Shown: positions 8,991-17,804 of the stretch, piece after piece
Layout: the number at the start of each line of letters is the position of its first letter
Numbering within the stretch: position 1 is the stretch's first letter
Origin: Cupriavidus pauculus
GTDB lineage: Bacteria; Pseudomonadota; Gammaproteobacteria; Burkholderiales; Burkholderiaceae
Reading direction: 5' to 3'
Assembly (NCBI RefSeq): GCF_002858765.1
Contig: NZ_PJRP01000002.1
Coordinates: 731,548 to 789,049, forward strand
DNA: 57,502 nt
Notes under the pieces: generated by a model
Database searches by the model: none
What the model saw: the letters and a program-made list of their open reading frames with translations, nothing else
Told to the model about the DNA's origin: nothing
Position numbers and translations under genes: made by a program

Positions 8991-9746
8991 CTACTTCCCC
9001 CCGCCCCCCATCAGCGCCGACACGATGTCGATCGGCAGCGGAAACACGATTGTCGAGCTCTTGTCGCCCGCGATCTGCGTCAGGGTCTGCAGGTAGCGCA
9101 GCTGCATGGCCTGAGGCTGGCGCGCCAGCATCTGGGCGGCCTCAAGCAGCTTTTCCGATGCCTGGAGTTCGCCTTCGGCATGAATGATCTTGGCGCGCCG
9201 TTCGCGCTCGGCCTCGGCCTGGCGGGCGATGGCGCGCACCATCGACTCGTTCAGGTCGACGTGCTTGATCTCGACGGTTGATACCTTGATGCCCCAGGCA
9301 TCGGTCTGGGCATCGAGCACCTTCTGGATATCGAGGTTGAGCTTCTCGCGCTCGGCCAGCATTTCGTCGAGTTCGTGCTTGCCCAGCACCGATCGCAGCG
9401 TGGTCTGCGCAAGCTGGCTGGTGGCTTCCAGGAAGTTGGCCACCTGGATGATGGCGCGTTCGGGGTCCACCACGCGGAAGTAGACCACCGCGTTGACCTT
9501 GACCGATACGTTGTCGTGCGAGATCACGTCCTGCGGCGGCACGTCCAGGACGACGGTGCGCAGATCCACGCGCACCATCTGCTGTACGGCCGGAATGATC
9601 AGCACCAGGCCCGGGCCCTTGACGCGCCAGAAGCGGCCCAGCATGAACACTACCCCCCGTTCGTACTCGCGCAGCACGCGGAACGCGGACACCACCAGCA
9701 GAACGAGCAGGAAGATCAGGCCACCGAAGCTGAATCCGAATGCCAT
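8991..9746 (-). CDS. Slipin / stomatin-like SPFH-domain membrane protein
   Basis: A 251-residue protein with one N-terminal membrane anchor (residues 5-22) followed by an SPFH/Band 7 domain: [20 protein letters not shown], then [16 protein letters not shown] and the [14 protein letters not shown] strand. The C-terminal half is a charged helical region ([22 protein letters not shown]) typical of stomatins. These proteins oligomerise on membranes and organise microdomains. The gene ends a two-gene unit with the NfeD-type protease gene 18 bases upstream, the standard bacterial and archaeal stomatin-STOPP pairing in which the protease can cleave the slipin. Length is normal. Confidence 0.95.
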   Translation of the reverse strand: MAFGFSFGGLIFLLVLLVVSAFRVLREYERGVVFMLGRFWRVKGPGLVLIIPAVQQMVRVDLRTVVLDVPPQDVISHDNVSVKVNAVVYFRVVDPERAIIQVANFLEATSQLAQTTLRSVLGKHELDEMLAEREKLNLDIQKVLDAQTDAWGIKVSTVEIKHVDLNESMVRAIARQAEAERERRAKIIHAEGELQASEKLLEAAQMLARQPQAMQLRYLQTLTQIAGDKSSTIVFPLPIDIVSALMGGGGK

Positions 9747-9764
9747 GTTGGGCTCCTTGTTGTG

Positions 9765-11273
9765 TCAGGCATCGTGAATCGACGTGACATCCAGTACCAG
9801 GCCGCGACGGCCGGTCACGCGCACGGACTGGCCGCGCGCCAGCGGGCGATTGCTGCGGATGCGCCATTGTTCCCCGCGAACCATCGCCCAGGCGTCGGTC
9901 GGGTCAGTCGGGTCGGCTGTATCTGTCACCACCACGCCGACGCTGCCCACCAGCGTGTCGGCCCCGCTGACCACGGGCCGGCGCCGCGCGCGCAGTAGCA
10001 GCGCTGACATGCCGCACAGGAACACCGCCGAGATACCGGACAGTGCGGCAATCAGCGACAGCGGCACGCCAAAGGCAGGCACGTCGGTGTCGATCAGCAT
10101 CACCGCCCCGAACGCGAACGCAATGATGCCGCCCACGCCGACCGCGCCGAACGTCGGCAGGAACACCTCGGCCACCATGCATCCCACGCCAAACGCAATC
10201 AGCGCCAGCCCGGCGTAGTTGATGGGCAGCATCTGCAGCGCGAACAGGCCCAGCAGCAGGCAGATGGCCCCGGCGATGCCTGGGATCACCATGCCCGGCG
10301 TGGAAAACTCGAAGATCAGCCCGTAGATGCCGATCATCATCAGGATCAGGGCCACGCTCGGGTCGGTGATGACCGCCAGCAGGCGGCTGCGCCAGTCGGG
10401 TTCCAGCGTGACGATGGGTGCGCCGGTCGTGTGCAGCGTGCGCGTGGCGCCGGCGGCCTCGATCTGCTTGCCGTCCAGTTGCCGGAGCAGGGCGGGCAGG
10501 TCGGGCGCCACCAGGTCGGCCACTTTCTGCGCCACGGCTTCGTCGGCGGACAAGCTCACGGCTTCGCGCACGGCCCGTTCTCCCCATTCGGCATTGCGGT
10601 GCCGCAACTGCGCCAGGCCGCGGATATAGGCCGATGCGTCGTGCATCTGCTTGCGCGTCATGGTGTCCTCGCCGGCCGGGGCGCTGGCGGGCGCGGATGC
10701 CGGGGCAGGCGCGGCCTCGGGCTTGGGGCCGCCGATGCCGATGGCCACCGGGCTGGCCGCGCCCAGGTTCGTGCCGGGCGCCATGGCGGCCACATGGCTG
10801 GCGTAGAGGATGTAGGTGCCGGCGCTGGCTGCGCGTGCGCCGCCAGGATAGACGTAGGTGGCCACAGGCACCGGCGACGCCAGGATGGCCTGGATGATGT
10901 CGCGCATCGATTTGTCCAGGCCGCCGGGTGTGTCCATTTCCAGCACGATCAGCTGGGCGCCCTGCTTGCGGGCGCGCTCGATGCTACGCACGGCGAAGCT
11001 GGCGCTGGCGGGGCCGATCGCGCCCTGCACCGGGACGACGTAGACCGGGGCCACCGACGTCTGCGTCGCCGCGGCAGCGGGATTGGAAGGCGTGGAAGGC
11101 GTGGAGGGCGTGGAGGCCGTGGAAGGGGCAGGCGCCGGGACCGTCTGGGCCAGCGCGCCGGAGACCGACAGCAATACTAGGCCCAGGCAGGCCAGCGCGA
11201 GCCAATGGCTCCAATGCCAGTGCCAGTGGCCGGCAGGCGGCAGTGGCCGGTGCAACGCAAAAGCGTGTGTCAT
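9765..11273 (-). CDS. NfeD-family membrane serine protease (ClpP-class, nodulation efficiency D type)
   Basis: A 502-residue membrane protein partnered with the downstream slipin. It has an N-terminal signal segment, a Ser-Thr-Pro-rich linker (about residues 50-65), a ClpP/SppA-like serine protease domain (PVQGAIGPASASFAVRSIER; LEMDTPGGLDKSM; nucleophile serine probably in ARAASAGTYILY), then about five membrane segments (residues 305-430) and a small C-terminal NfeD OB-fold domain ending in RGLVLDVTSIHDA. An Ala/Pro-rich insertion (PEAAPAPASAPASAPAG) interrupts the protease domain before the TMTRKQMHDASAYI helix, where the catalytic lysine of this family is expected. Full-length long-form NfeD. 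Confidence 0.93.
   Translation of the reverse strand: MTHAFALHRPLPPAGHWHWHWSHWLALACLGLVLLSVSGALAQTVPAPAPSTASTPSTPSTPSNPAAAATQTSVAPVYVVPVQGAIGPASASFAVRSIERARKQGAQLIVLEMDTPGGLDKSMRDIIQAILASPVPVATYVYPGGARAASAGTYILYASHVAAMAPGTNLGAASPVAIGIGGPKPEAAPAPASAPASAPAGEDTMTRKQMHDASAYIRGLAQLRHRNAEWGERAVREAVSLSADEAVAQKVADLVAPDLPALLRQLDGKQIEAAGATRTLHTTGAPIVTLEPDWRSRLLAVITDPSVALILMMIGIYGLIFEFSTPGMVIPGIAGAICLLLGLFALQMLPINYAGLALIAFGVGCMVAEVFLPTFGAVGVGGIIAFAFGAVMLIDTDVPAFGVPLSLIAALSGISAVFLCGMSALLLRARRRPVVSGADTLVGSVGVVVTDTADPTDPTDAWAMVRGEQWRIRSNRPLARGQSVRVTGRRGLVLDVTSIHDA
11085..11126. repeat. 9-bp tandem repeat within the nfeD-type gene
   Basis: Slightly diverged copies of a 9-base unit (GGCGTGGAA on the plus strand) are repeated about four and a half times and encode the Ser-Thr-Pro repeat of the linker. 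The unit is a multiple of three, so copy-number change would alter linker length without a frameshift. Confidence 0.7.
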
Positions 11274-11381
11274 GGCGGGGCGCGGCCCGCCGTGAATGCC
11301 GTGGTCGCGCCACTTTCAGTGTAGGCGACCGGCCACATCCTGCTGAACGAAGCGAACGCGCCGGTGACTTGCTCAGGCCAC

Positions 11382-12269
11382 TCAGGCCACTGCGCGGGTA
11401 TCGTCGAGCGTACCCGCCCGATCGGGCAGCATATCGGCCAGCGCCAGCAAGGCGGCGCCTGCCATGGACGGATGCCAGGTCAGCACGGTGGTGACGCGCC
11501 CGGTGTCGCCCAGCGGATGGATGCCGATCTGCGGCAGGTTGCGATAGAGCGCCAGCACCGATCTCGGCACGATGCCGATGCCAATGCCGGCCGCCGCGCA
11601 GGTCACGATGGCGTGATACGAGCCAAGCTGGATCACGCGGCTCATGCCCCGGCCGCACTGGCCGAACCACTGCTCGAAGCGGGTGCGATAGTTGCAGCCG
11701 GTCTCGAACGCCAGCAGCGTGGCACGCTCGATGTCCTCGGGCGACTGGATCGGACGATGGCTCGTGCTGGACACGATCACCAGCTCTTCGTCGAATGCCG
11801 GCAGGCTGACCAGATCGGTGTCGCCCAGCGGCTCGGCCACGAACGCGCAATCCACCTCGAAGCGGCGCACGGCGTCGAGCGCCTTGCTGGTGATCAGCGT
11901 GACCAGTTCCAGCTCCACGTCAGGCCACTGCTGGTGATAGGCGGCCAGCACGTTGGGCAGCCGGCTGGCTGCTGTGCTTTCCATCGACGCGATACGCAGG
12001 CGTCCATGCGGATGCGCCGGCTGCACCGCATGCTTGGCTTCCTCGGACAGTTGCAGGATGCGGCAGGCATAGTCGAACAAGGTCTGGCCGGCGGGCGTGA
12101 GCACCATGCGCCGCCCATCGCGGACAAACAGTTCCACCCCCAGCGCCTGCTCAAGCTGCCGGATGCGCGTGGTGACGTTCGACTGCACGCGGTGCAGCCG
12201 CTCGGCGGCCCGCGTGATGCCGCCGGTTTCCACCACGGTACGAAAAATCTCCAGTGCGGCCAGGTCCAT
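11382..12269 (-). CDS. LysR-family transcriptional regulator
   Basis: A 295-residue regulator starting MDLAALEIFRTVVETGGITR at ATG 12269; in-frame codons further upstream have no family support. The N-terminal winged helix-turn-helix spans about residues 1-60 (RAAERLHRVQSNVTTRIRQL), followed by the long linker helix and a type 2 periplasmic-binding-like effector domain. It is transcribed divergently from a YbfB/YjiJ-type MFS transporter, and a perfect 7-7-7 inverted repeat lies just upstream (12288-12308), so autoregulation and control of the transporter are likely. The effector is unknown. Confidence 0.93.
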   Translation of the reverse strand: MDLAALEIFRTVVETGGITRAAERLHRVQSNVTTRIRQLEQALGVELFVRDGRRMVLTPAGQTLFDYACRILQLSEEAKHAVQPAHPHGRLRIASMESTAASRLPNVLAAYHQQWPDVELELVTLITSKALDAVRRFEVDCAFVAEPLGDTDLVSLPAFDEELVIVSSTSHRPIQSPEDIERATLLAFETGCNYRTRFEQWFGQCGRGMSRVIQLGSYHAIVTCAAAGIGIGIVPRSVLALYRNLPQIGIHPLGDTGRVTTVLTWHPSMAGAALLALADMLPDRAGTLDDTRAVA

Positions 12270-12287
12270 ATGCGATTCCGATTCGTT

Positions 12288-12308
12288 TTGAGATGGGCTA
12301 CATCTCAA
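12288..12308. promoter_or_regulatory. LysR-type operator between the LysR gene and the MFS gene
   Basis: TTGAGAT and its exact complement ATCTCAA are separated by 7 bases (GGGCTAC), a perfect dyad of the size bound by LysR-type dimers. It is 19 bases upstream of the LysR start and 86 bases upstream of the divergent MFS start. Confidence 0.6.
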
Positions 12309-12393
12309 TTATTCATTTTCCGTGATGGATCGTTCGGGCATAGCATAGTCAACAATTCGTAAATGCTCCAGATGTCCGGCTGCCCCCAATCCG

Positions 12394-13638
12394 ATGCCTC
12401 GCTTGCCCCTCGCCAACGTTGACGTTTCCGCCAGTTCTGCCGCCGCCCGGTCAACCGCCGGGCCGCTGGCCGTGGCGCTGGCCGGCCTGGTGTCGCTGGC
12501 GCTGGCCATGGGCATCGGCCGCTTCGCCTTCACGCCGCTGCTGCCGATGATGCTGCACGACGGCACTGTGACGCTGGCCGAGGGCAGCGCGCTGGCGACG
12601 CTGAACTACATCGGCTACCTGCTGGGTGCGGTGCTTTGCCTGTTTATCCGGCCAGACCCGGTGCGGATGGTGCGCGGCGCCCTGGCGCTGACCGTCGTCC
12701 TGACGCTGGCGATGGCGCTGCCGGGCGGCATGCCGGCATGGCTGGCCTGGCGCACGCTGGCCGGCATCGCCAGCGCCCTGGTGATGGTCTACGGCACCGC
12801 CTGGTGCATGCAGCGGCTGGCCGAACTGGGCCATCCCACGCTGGGCGGGCTGATGTTCTGCGGCCCTGGCATCGGCATCGTGGTGACCGGTCTTTCCGCC
12901 TTTGGCATGGTCGGCGCAGGGTGGCAGGCCAACTGGGGGTGGATCACCTTCACGATACTGGGCGCCGTGATGCTGCTGCCCGTCTGGCGGGTCTACGGAT
13001 CACCGGCCCCGGCGCCCCTGCACGGGGCCACGGCCGGTGCGGCAAGCGCGGCGGCGCCGACGCCACGGCTGGACGTCGAGACCTGGGCGCTGACGCTGGC
13101 CTACGGCCTGGCGGGGTTCGGATACATCATCACTGCCACGTTCCTGCCGGTTATCGCCCGGCATGCCATGCCCGGCAGTGTCTGGGCCGACCTGTTCTGG
13201 CCGATCCTGGGCGCCGGCGTGGCGGTGGGGGCGTGGCTGGCCACCCGGGTCGGCATGCATCACGACAATCGCCGCATGATGATGGTGCTGTACACGTTGC
13301 AGGCGGTGGGGGTGGGCGTGGCCGCCGTGTGGCCGACCGTGGCCGGATTTGCGCTGAGCAGCCTGCTGGTGGGCCTGCCGTTCACCGCGCTGGTGTCGTT
13401 TGCGATGCGCGAAGCCCGTCGCCTGTGGGGCGGCCGGGCCGCAAAGCTGATCGGCCTGATGACGGCTGCCTACGCCATCGGGCAGATCGCCGGGCCGCCG
13501 CTGGCCACGGCCCTGGTGGCGCGCACCGGCGGATTCGCCGCCTCGCTGGGCGTAGCGGCGCTGGCGCTGCTGGCAGGCGCGCTGATCTATCTGTGGATGT
13601 GGCGCACGATGCCGGTGGGTGGACACACGCCGCGCTAG
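12394..13638 (+). CDS. YbfB/YjiJ-family MFS transporter
   Basis: A 414-residue inner-membrane protein with about twelve hydrophobic segments. After a short polar N-terminus the first helix carries the family-typical MGIGRFAFTPLLPMM, and the SALATLNYIGYLLGA segment matches YbfB/YjiJ transporters. The second half restarts near residue 230 with LAYGLAGFGYIITATFLPV. Proteins of this group are presumed exporters or sugar/drug-like transporters but substrates are mostly unknown. It diverges from a LysR gene with a LysR-type operator between them, and it is followed after 88 bases by a class II aldolase gene on the same strand. Confidence 0.9.
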   Translation: MPRLPLANVDVSASSAAARSTAGPLAVALAGLVSLALAMGIGRFAFTPLLPMMLHDGTVTLAEGSALATLNYIGYLLGAVLCLFIRPDPVRMVRGALALTVVLTLAMALPGGMPAWLAWRTLAGIASALVMVYGTAWCMQRLAELGHPTLGGLMFCGPGIGIVVTGLSAFGMVGAGWQANWGWITFTILGAVMLLPVWRVYGSPAPAPLHGATAGAASAAAPTPRLDVETWALTLAYGLAGFGYIITATFLPVIARHAMPGSVWADLFWPILGAGVAVGAWLATRVGMHHDNRRMMMVLYTLQAVGVGVAAVWPTVAGFALSSLLVGLPFTALVSFAMREARRLWGGRAAKLIGLMTAAYAIGQIAGPPLATALVARTGGFAASLGVAALALLAGALIYLWMWRTMPVGGHTPR

Positions 13639-13726
13639 CGACTGCGCTACAGTATCGGCTTCGCCGCTCACTCGACCCGGACGCCCCCTGCGCCGGCGCT
13701 GCAGGGCGGCGCGAAAGCCAAGCCCC

Positions 13727-14500
13727 ATGTCTTTTGCCTTGCAGCCCGGGCGTGCCACCGGCCCGGCCCTGCCCATCAGTCCCGAGGAAGCGCGCGTCCG
13801 CGTAGACCTGGCCGCCGCCTACCGGCTGGCCGCGCTGGAACGCTGGGACGACCTCATCTACACCCATATTTCGGCCACCGTGCCCGGTGAGCCCGACCAA
13901 TTCCTGATCAACCCGTTCGGCTTTGCCTTTGACGAGATCCGTGCCTCGGACCTCGTGAAGATCAATGGCCGGGGCGAAGTGGTGGGCGAGACCGTGCATC
14001 CGGTGAACGTCACCGGCTTTGCGCTGCACGCGGCCGTGCATGCGGCGCGTGCCGATGCCCATTGCGTGATGCATCTGCATAATACCGCTGGCATCGCCGT
14101 GTCGGCCCAGGCCGAAGGGCTGCTGCCGTTGTCGCAGCATGCGATGCGCTTTTACGGCCGCATGGCTTACCACGACTACGAAGGGCTGGCCTTCACGCCG
14201 GCCGAAGGGGCGCGCCTGACCACGTCGCTGGGCGGCCATCCGGCCATGCTGCTGCGCAACCACGGCACGCTCACTGTCGGCCGCACGGTGGCGGAGGCCT
14301 ATGTGCTGATGGCCACGCTGATCAAGGCATGCGAGATCCAGCTTGGCGCGCAACTGGGCAGCGCCACGGTGCAGCCGTCGGCGGCTGTGGCCGACAAGAC
14401 GTCGCTGCAGCTGTTCGACAACGGCGCCGTCGAGGGCGTGATGGAATGGCCCGCGCTGCTGCGCAGACTCGATAAAATCGAGCCCACCTACAAAGACTGA
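13727..14500 (+). CDS. Class II aldolase/adducin family protein
   Basis: A 257-residue enzyme starting MSFALQPGRATGPALP at ATG 13727; the frame is open further upstream but overlaps the MFS gene without homology. The fold begins with the ARVRVDLAAAYRLAALERWDD helix, followed by THISATVPG. Metal-binding histidines fit the HCVMHLHNTAG motif (about residue 111), with a third His in LLRNHGTLTVGRT (about residue 183). The family includes fuculose- and ribulose-phosphate aldolases and many uncharacterised proteins; the substrate here cannot be named. The tautomerase and threonine aldolase genes that follow within 35 bases each suggest a small amino-acid or aldol-type catabolic unit. Confidence 0.9.
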   Translation: MSFALQPGRATGPALPISPEEARVRVDLAAAYRLAALERWDDLIYTHISATVPGEPDQFLINPFGFAFDEIRASDLVKINGRGEVVGETVHPVNVTGFALHAAVHAARADAHCVMHLHNTAGIAVSAQAEGLLPLSQHAMRFYGRMAYHDYEGLAFTPAEGARLTTSLGGHPAMLLRNHGTLTVGRTVAEAYVLMATLIKACEIQLGAQLGSATVQPSAAVADKTSLQLFDNGAVEGVMEWPALLRRLDKIEPTYKD

Positions 14501-14522
14501 GAATTCATCAAGGAGCCATGCA

Positions 14523-14711
14523 ATGCCCACGTTTCACGTAGAGATGTTTGAAGGCCGCACCGTTGAGCAGAAGCGCAAGTTCGTCGAGGAAATCACGCGC
14601 GTCACGTGCGACACGCTTGGCTGCTCGGCCGGCGCCGTCGACATCATCATCACCGACATCAAGCGCGAGAACTGGGCCACCGGCGGTGAACTCTGGCTCG
14701 ACAAGAAGTGA
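14523..14711 (+). CDS. 4-oxalocrotonate tautomerase-family protein
   Basis: A 62-residue protein beginning MPTFHVEMFEGRTVEQKRKF, with AAGGAG about 7 bases upstream of the ATG. After removal of Met the N-terminal Pro would be the catalytic base typical of the tautomerase superfamily. The rest fits the beta-alpha-beta fold (VEEITRVTCDTL helix and DIIITDIKRENWATGG strand and loop). Length is exactly that of 4-oxalocrotonate tautomerase subunits, which assemble as hexamers. It lies between a class II aldolase and a threonine aldolase gene with 21-22 base gaps, so they are probably one operon. Substrate unknown. Confidence 0.9.
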   Translation: MPTFHVEMFEGRTVEQKRKFVEEITRVTCDTLGCSAGAVDIIITDIKRENWATGGELWLDKK

Positions 14712-14732
14712 TTTCAGGCAGGGTTTGATCCG

Positions 14733-15782
14733 ATGACTTCCGCCGTTTCCGCCATGCAGCAGTTTGCCTCCGACAACTACGCCGGCTTTTGTCCGGAATC
14801 GCTGAAGTATTTTCTGGAGGCCAACGCCACGGGCCATGAGAAAGCCTATGGCGACGACAGCTGGACGCAAAAGGTGTGCGATCGCATCCGTGACCTGTTC
14901 CAGACCGATTGCGAGGTCTTTTTCGTGTTCAATGGCACGGCCGCCAATTCGCTGGCGCTGTCGTCGCTGTGCCAGTCGTACCACTCGGTGATCTGCCACG
15001 AGCTGGCCCATATCGAGACCGACGAATGCGGCGCGCCGCAGTTTTTCTCGAACGGCTCGAAGCTGCTGACGGCGCCCGGCGAGAACGGCAAGCTGACGCC
15101 CGATGCCGTGGAGGACCTGGTGACGCGCCGGTCCGACATCCACTACCCGAAGCCGCGCGTGGTGTCGCTGACGCAGGCCACCGAGGTGGGCACGGTCTAT
15201 TCGGTGGACGAGGTGCGCGCCATCGCGGCCATCGCCAAGCGCCGGCAGTTGCGCGTGCATATGGATGGCGCGCGCTTTGCCAATGCGGTGGCGTCGCTGG
15301 GCGTGCATCCGTCCGAAATCACCTGGCGTGCCGGCGTGGATGTGCTGTGCTTCGGCGGCACCAAGAACGGCCTGCCGGTGGGCGAGGCCGTGGTGTTCTT
15401 CGACCGCCGGCTGGCCGAGGATTTTGCTTACCGGGTCAAGCAGGCCGGGCATCTGGCGTCGAAGATGCGCTTTATCTCGGCGCCGTGGCTCGGCATGCTC
15501 GAAAACGACGTGTGGCTCAAGAATGGACGCCATGCCAACGCGATGGCCACGTTGCTGGCCCAGCGCATTGCCGATGTCCCGGGCGTGCGCATCATGTTCC
15601 CGACCCAGGCCAACGCGGTGTTTGCCGAGTTGCCGCTGCCGGCTATCGAGGTCCTGCGGGCCAAGGGCTGGCTGTTCTACACGTTCATCGGCGCTGGCGG
15701 TTGCCGGCTGATGTGCGCGTGGGATCTGCAGCCCGAAACGGTGGAGGCGTTTGCCGCCGACATCCGCGCCGCATGCGTCTGA
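14733..15782 (+). CDS. ltaE: Low-specificity L-threonine aldolase (PLP, beta-eliminating lyase family)
   Basis: A 349-residue pyridoxal-phosphate enzyme that splits L-threonine or allo-threonine into glycine and acetaldehyde. Visible motifs: SDNYAGFCPESLKYFLEAN at the N-terminus, YGDDSWTQKVCDRI, the FVFNGTAANSLAL phosphate-binding region, HMDGARFANAV with the PLP-contacting Asp (near residue 178), and CFGGTKNGLPVGEAVVFF with the Schiff-base lysine (near residue 210). Length matches the family. It closes the aldolase-tautomerase-aldolase run. The gene symbol is by family; beta-hydroxy amino acids other than threonine are possible substrates. Confidence 0.92.
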   Translation: MTSAVSAMQQFASDNYAGFCPESLKYFLEANATGHEKAYGDDSWTQKVCDRIRDLFQTDCEVFFVFNGTAANSLALSSLCQSYHSVICHELAHIETDECGAPQFFSNGSKLLTAPGENGKLTPDAVEDLVTRRSDIHYPKPRVVSLTQATEVGTVYSVDEVRAIAAIAKRRQLRVHMDGARFANAVASLGVHPSEITWRAGVDVLCFGGTKNGLPVGEAVVFFDRRLAEDFAYRVKQAGHLASKMRFISAPWLGMLENDVWLKNGRHANAMATLLAQRIADVPGVRIMFPTQANAVFAELPLPAIEVLRAKGWLFYTFIGAGGCRLMCAWDLQPETVEAFAADIRAACV

Positions 15783-15875
15783 CCGGCCGGATGCCCTGAT
15801 GGCCTGATCCGCGCGATCTCCACGTTTCGCGCGATTCCCACACTACGATAACCAGAAAGTCCCAGGAGCCCCACG

Positions 15876-16472
15876 ATGCAACCCTATCGATTCTGCCCGC
15901 GCTGTGGCGCGGAGCTGGAACATCTGCCGATGTCCGGGCGGTTTCGCCATGCCTGCGTGCGGGACGGCTGCGGTTTTGTGCATTGGGACAACCCGTTGCC
16001 TGTGCTGGCGGCCGTGGTCGAATACGAGGGCAAGCTGCTGCTGGCGCGCAATGCGGCCTGGCCGGAGAAGATGTTTGCGCTGGTCACCGGCTTCATGGAG
16101 CGCGACGAGACGCCCGAACTAGGCGTCGCACGCGAACTCAAGGAAGAGACCAATCTCGATGCCGTGTCGGCCTCGCTGATTGGCGTCTACGAGTTCATGC
16201 GCAAGAACGAGCTGATCATTGCCTACCACGTGCGGGCGGAGGGCGACATCCGGCTGTCCGAGGAACTGGTCGAGTACAAGCTCGTGGCGCCGGACAAGAT
16301 GCGCATCTGGAACGCCGGCACCGGGTTTGCCGTGGCGGACTTCCTGGAACGGCGCGGCTTGCCGGTGCGTTTCTTCGATCGGGCCACGGGCGAGGACATT
16401 GCCGACCCGCGCCGGCCGACCGACTTCAGCCTGGCCAGCGCTTCGCTACAATACGGCATCAATCAGAATTAG
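15876..16472 (+). CDS. NUDIX hydrolase with N-terminal zinc ribbon
   Basis: A 198-residue protein. The N-terminus has four cysteines in a ribbon arrangement (FCPRCGAELE and CVRDGCGF). The NUDIX box is complete: GFMERDE, then RELKEETNL (about residues 70-95), which coordinates Mg2+ for hydrolysis of nucleoside-diphosphate-X compounds. The ribbon plus NUDIX layout resembles NudC-type NADH pyrophosphatases but is shorter and lacks the N-terminal half, so the substrate is open. AGGAG precedes the ATG by 9 bases. The tusA-like gene starts 12 bases after its stop, suggesting co-transcription. Confidence 0.92.
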   Translation: MQPYRFCPRCGAELEHLPMSGRFRHACVRDGCGFVHWDNPLPVLAAVVEYEGKLLLARNAAWPEKMFALVTGFMERDETPELGVARELKEETNLDAVSASLIGVYEFMRKNELIIAYHVRAEGDIRLSEELVEYKLVAPDKMRIWNAGTGFAVADFLERRGLPVRFFDRATGEDIADPRRPTDFSLASASLQYGINQN

Positions 16473-16484
16473 AAGGTGAGAGGA

Positions 16485-16712
16485 ATGGACTTCCAGAAAG
16501 AAGTGGACGCACGCGGCCTGAACTGCCCGCTGCCGATCCTGCGGACCAAGAAGGCACTGGCCGACATGGCCAGCGGCGAAGTGCTGAAGGTGCTGGCCAC
16601 GGACCCCGGCGCCACGCGCGACTTCCAGGCTTTCGCCAAGCAGACCGGTAACGAACTGCTGTCGCACGCCGAAGTGGACAAGGTGTTCGTGTTCTACATG
16701 AAGCGCCGCTGA
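16485..16712 (+). CDS. TusA-family sulfurtransferase
   Basis: A 75-residue sulfur carrier starting MDFQKEVDARGLNCPLP. The single conserved Cys in the CPLPILRTKKAL motif near residue 15 is the persulfide-bearing residue of the TusA/SirA family. I chose ATG 16485 because GAGAGG lies just upstream; an in-frame GTG at 16476 is less likely. These proteins relay sulfur for thiouridine, molybdenum cofactor or sulfur oxidation pathways; several paralogues usually exist, so the exact role is not assigned. It is followed by a hairpin shared with the convergent galU. Confidence 0.92.
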   Translation: MDFQKEVDARGLNCPLPILRTKKALADMASGEVLKVLATDPGATRDFQAFAKQTGNELLSHAEVDKVFVFYMKRR

Positions 16713-16765
16713 GCAGTACCCCTGTTTTCGTCTCTCTCCCGCTTGTGGGAGGGGCGCTAACAATA

Positions 16766-16796
16766 AAAAACCACCTACGGAGAGGCGGTTTTTGTT
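16766..16796. terminator. Bidirectional intrinsic terminator between the tusA-like gene and galU
   Basis: AAAAACCACCT and AGGCGGTTTTT pair with one mismatch around a 6-base loop. T runs flank the stem in both orientations, suiting the two convergent genes. Confidence 0.8.
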
Positions 16797-16825
16797 TGGG
16801 TCGGCACCCTGGCCGATAGGACTGG

Positions 16826-17701
16826 TCAGCCGCGCTGCGCCAGGTAGGCGCTGAACTCGTCGCGCACTTCGGGGTGCTTGAGCGCGAATTCCACGGTGGC
16901 CTTCAGGTAGCCGAGCTTGCTGCCGCAGTCATAGCGCACGCCCTTGTAGCGGTAGGCCAGCACCTGCTCCTGGTCCAGCATCGCCTGAATGGCGTCGGTG
17001 AGCTGGAACTCGCCGCCGGCACCGGGCTTGAGGTTGCGGATGTGGTCGAAGATGCGCGGGGTCAGGATGTAGCGGCCCACCACGCCCAGGTTGGACGGCG
17101 CGTTCTCGGGCGCCGGCTTTTCGATGATGCCGGACATCTTGATCACGCGGTCGTCCCACTCGCGGCCATCGACCACCCCGTAGGAGCGGCTCTGTTCCGG
17201 CGAGATTTCCTCGACGCCCAGCACCGAGCAGTTGTAGTGGTTGTAGATATCCACCATCTGCTTCATCACGGGTTCGTTTTCCTCGCCATCCAGCAGGTCA
17301 TCGGCCAGCATGACGGCGAACGGCGCGTCGCCCACTAGCCGGGCGGCGCACAGCACGGCGTGGCCCAGGCCCAGCGCCTCGGGCTGGCGCACGTAGAAGC
17401 ACTCCACGTTCTTGGGCTTGATGGAGCGCACGACGTCAAGCAGCGCCTGCTTGTTCTTGGCTTCAAGCTCCATTTCCAGTTCGTAGGCCTTGTCGAAATG
17501 ATCCTCGATGGCGCGCTTGGAGCGGCCCGTGACGAAGATCATCTCGTTGATGCCTGCGGCCATGGCTTCTTCCACGGCGTACTGGATCAGCGGCTTGTCC
17601 ACCACCGGCAGCATTTCCTTGGGACTCGCCTTGGTGGCGGGCAAGAATCGTGTGCCTAGCCCGGCAACGGGAAAGACGGCCTTGGTGACGCGGTTTTCCA
17701 T
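16826..17701 (-). CDS. galU: UTP--glucose-1-phosphate uridylyltransferase
   Basis: A 291-residue cytoplasmic nucleotidyltransferase making UDP-glucose for surface polysaccharides. The nucleotide-binding loop [19 protein letters not shown] starts at about residue 13, followed by [13 protein letters not shown] and the [13 protein letters not shown] segment. [12 protein letters not shown] (about residue 130) and the [10 protein letters not shown] segment are as in GalU. Length is normal. It is on the same strand as valS, whose stop lies 103 bases upstream of its start with an inverted repeat in the gap. Confidence 0.97.
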   Translation of the reverse strand: MENRVTKAVFPVAGLGTRFLPATKASPKEMLPVVDKPLIQYAVEEAMAAGINEMIFVTGRSKRAIEDHFDKAYELEMELEAKNKQALLDVVRSIKPKNVECFYVRQPEALGLGHAVLCAARLVGDAPFAVMLADDLLDGEENEPVMKQMVDIYNHYNCSVLGVEEISPEQSRSYGVVDGREWDDRVIKMSGIIEKPAPENAPSNLGVVGRYILTPRIFDHIRNLKPGAGGEFQLTDAIQAMLDQEQVLAYRYKGVRYDCGSKLGYLKATVEFALKHPEVRDEFSAYLAQRG

Positions 17702-17759
17702 TTCAGCTTCCTTTTTGATCCGGTGTAATACCGTGCCGCACGGGGCAGGAACCGTCTGT

Positions 17760-17794
17760 CAGGTTTCGTCCGACTTACAGTCCGGACGGACCTG
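17760..17794. repeat. Inverted repeat between valS and galU
   Basis: CAGGT pairs with ACCTG and CGTCCG with CGGACG around a 10-base loop, with a small internal bulge. There is no T tract on the minus strand, so it may be a transcript-processing or leader hairpin of galU rather than an intrinsic terminator of valS. Confidence 0.5.
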
Positions 17795-17804
17795 ACCATC
17801 ACAT

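Noticed and set aside
11085..11126. The 9-bp repeat as a CRISPR-like array.
   Set aside because: Units are contiguous without spacers and lie in frame in a coding linker.
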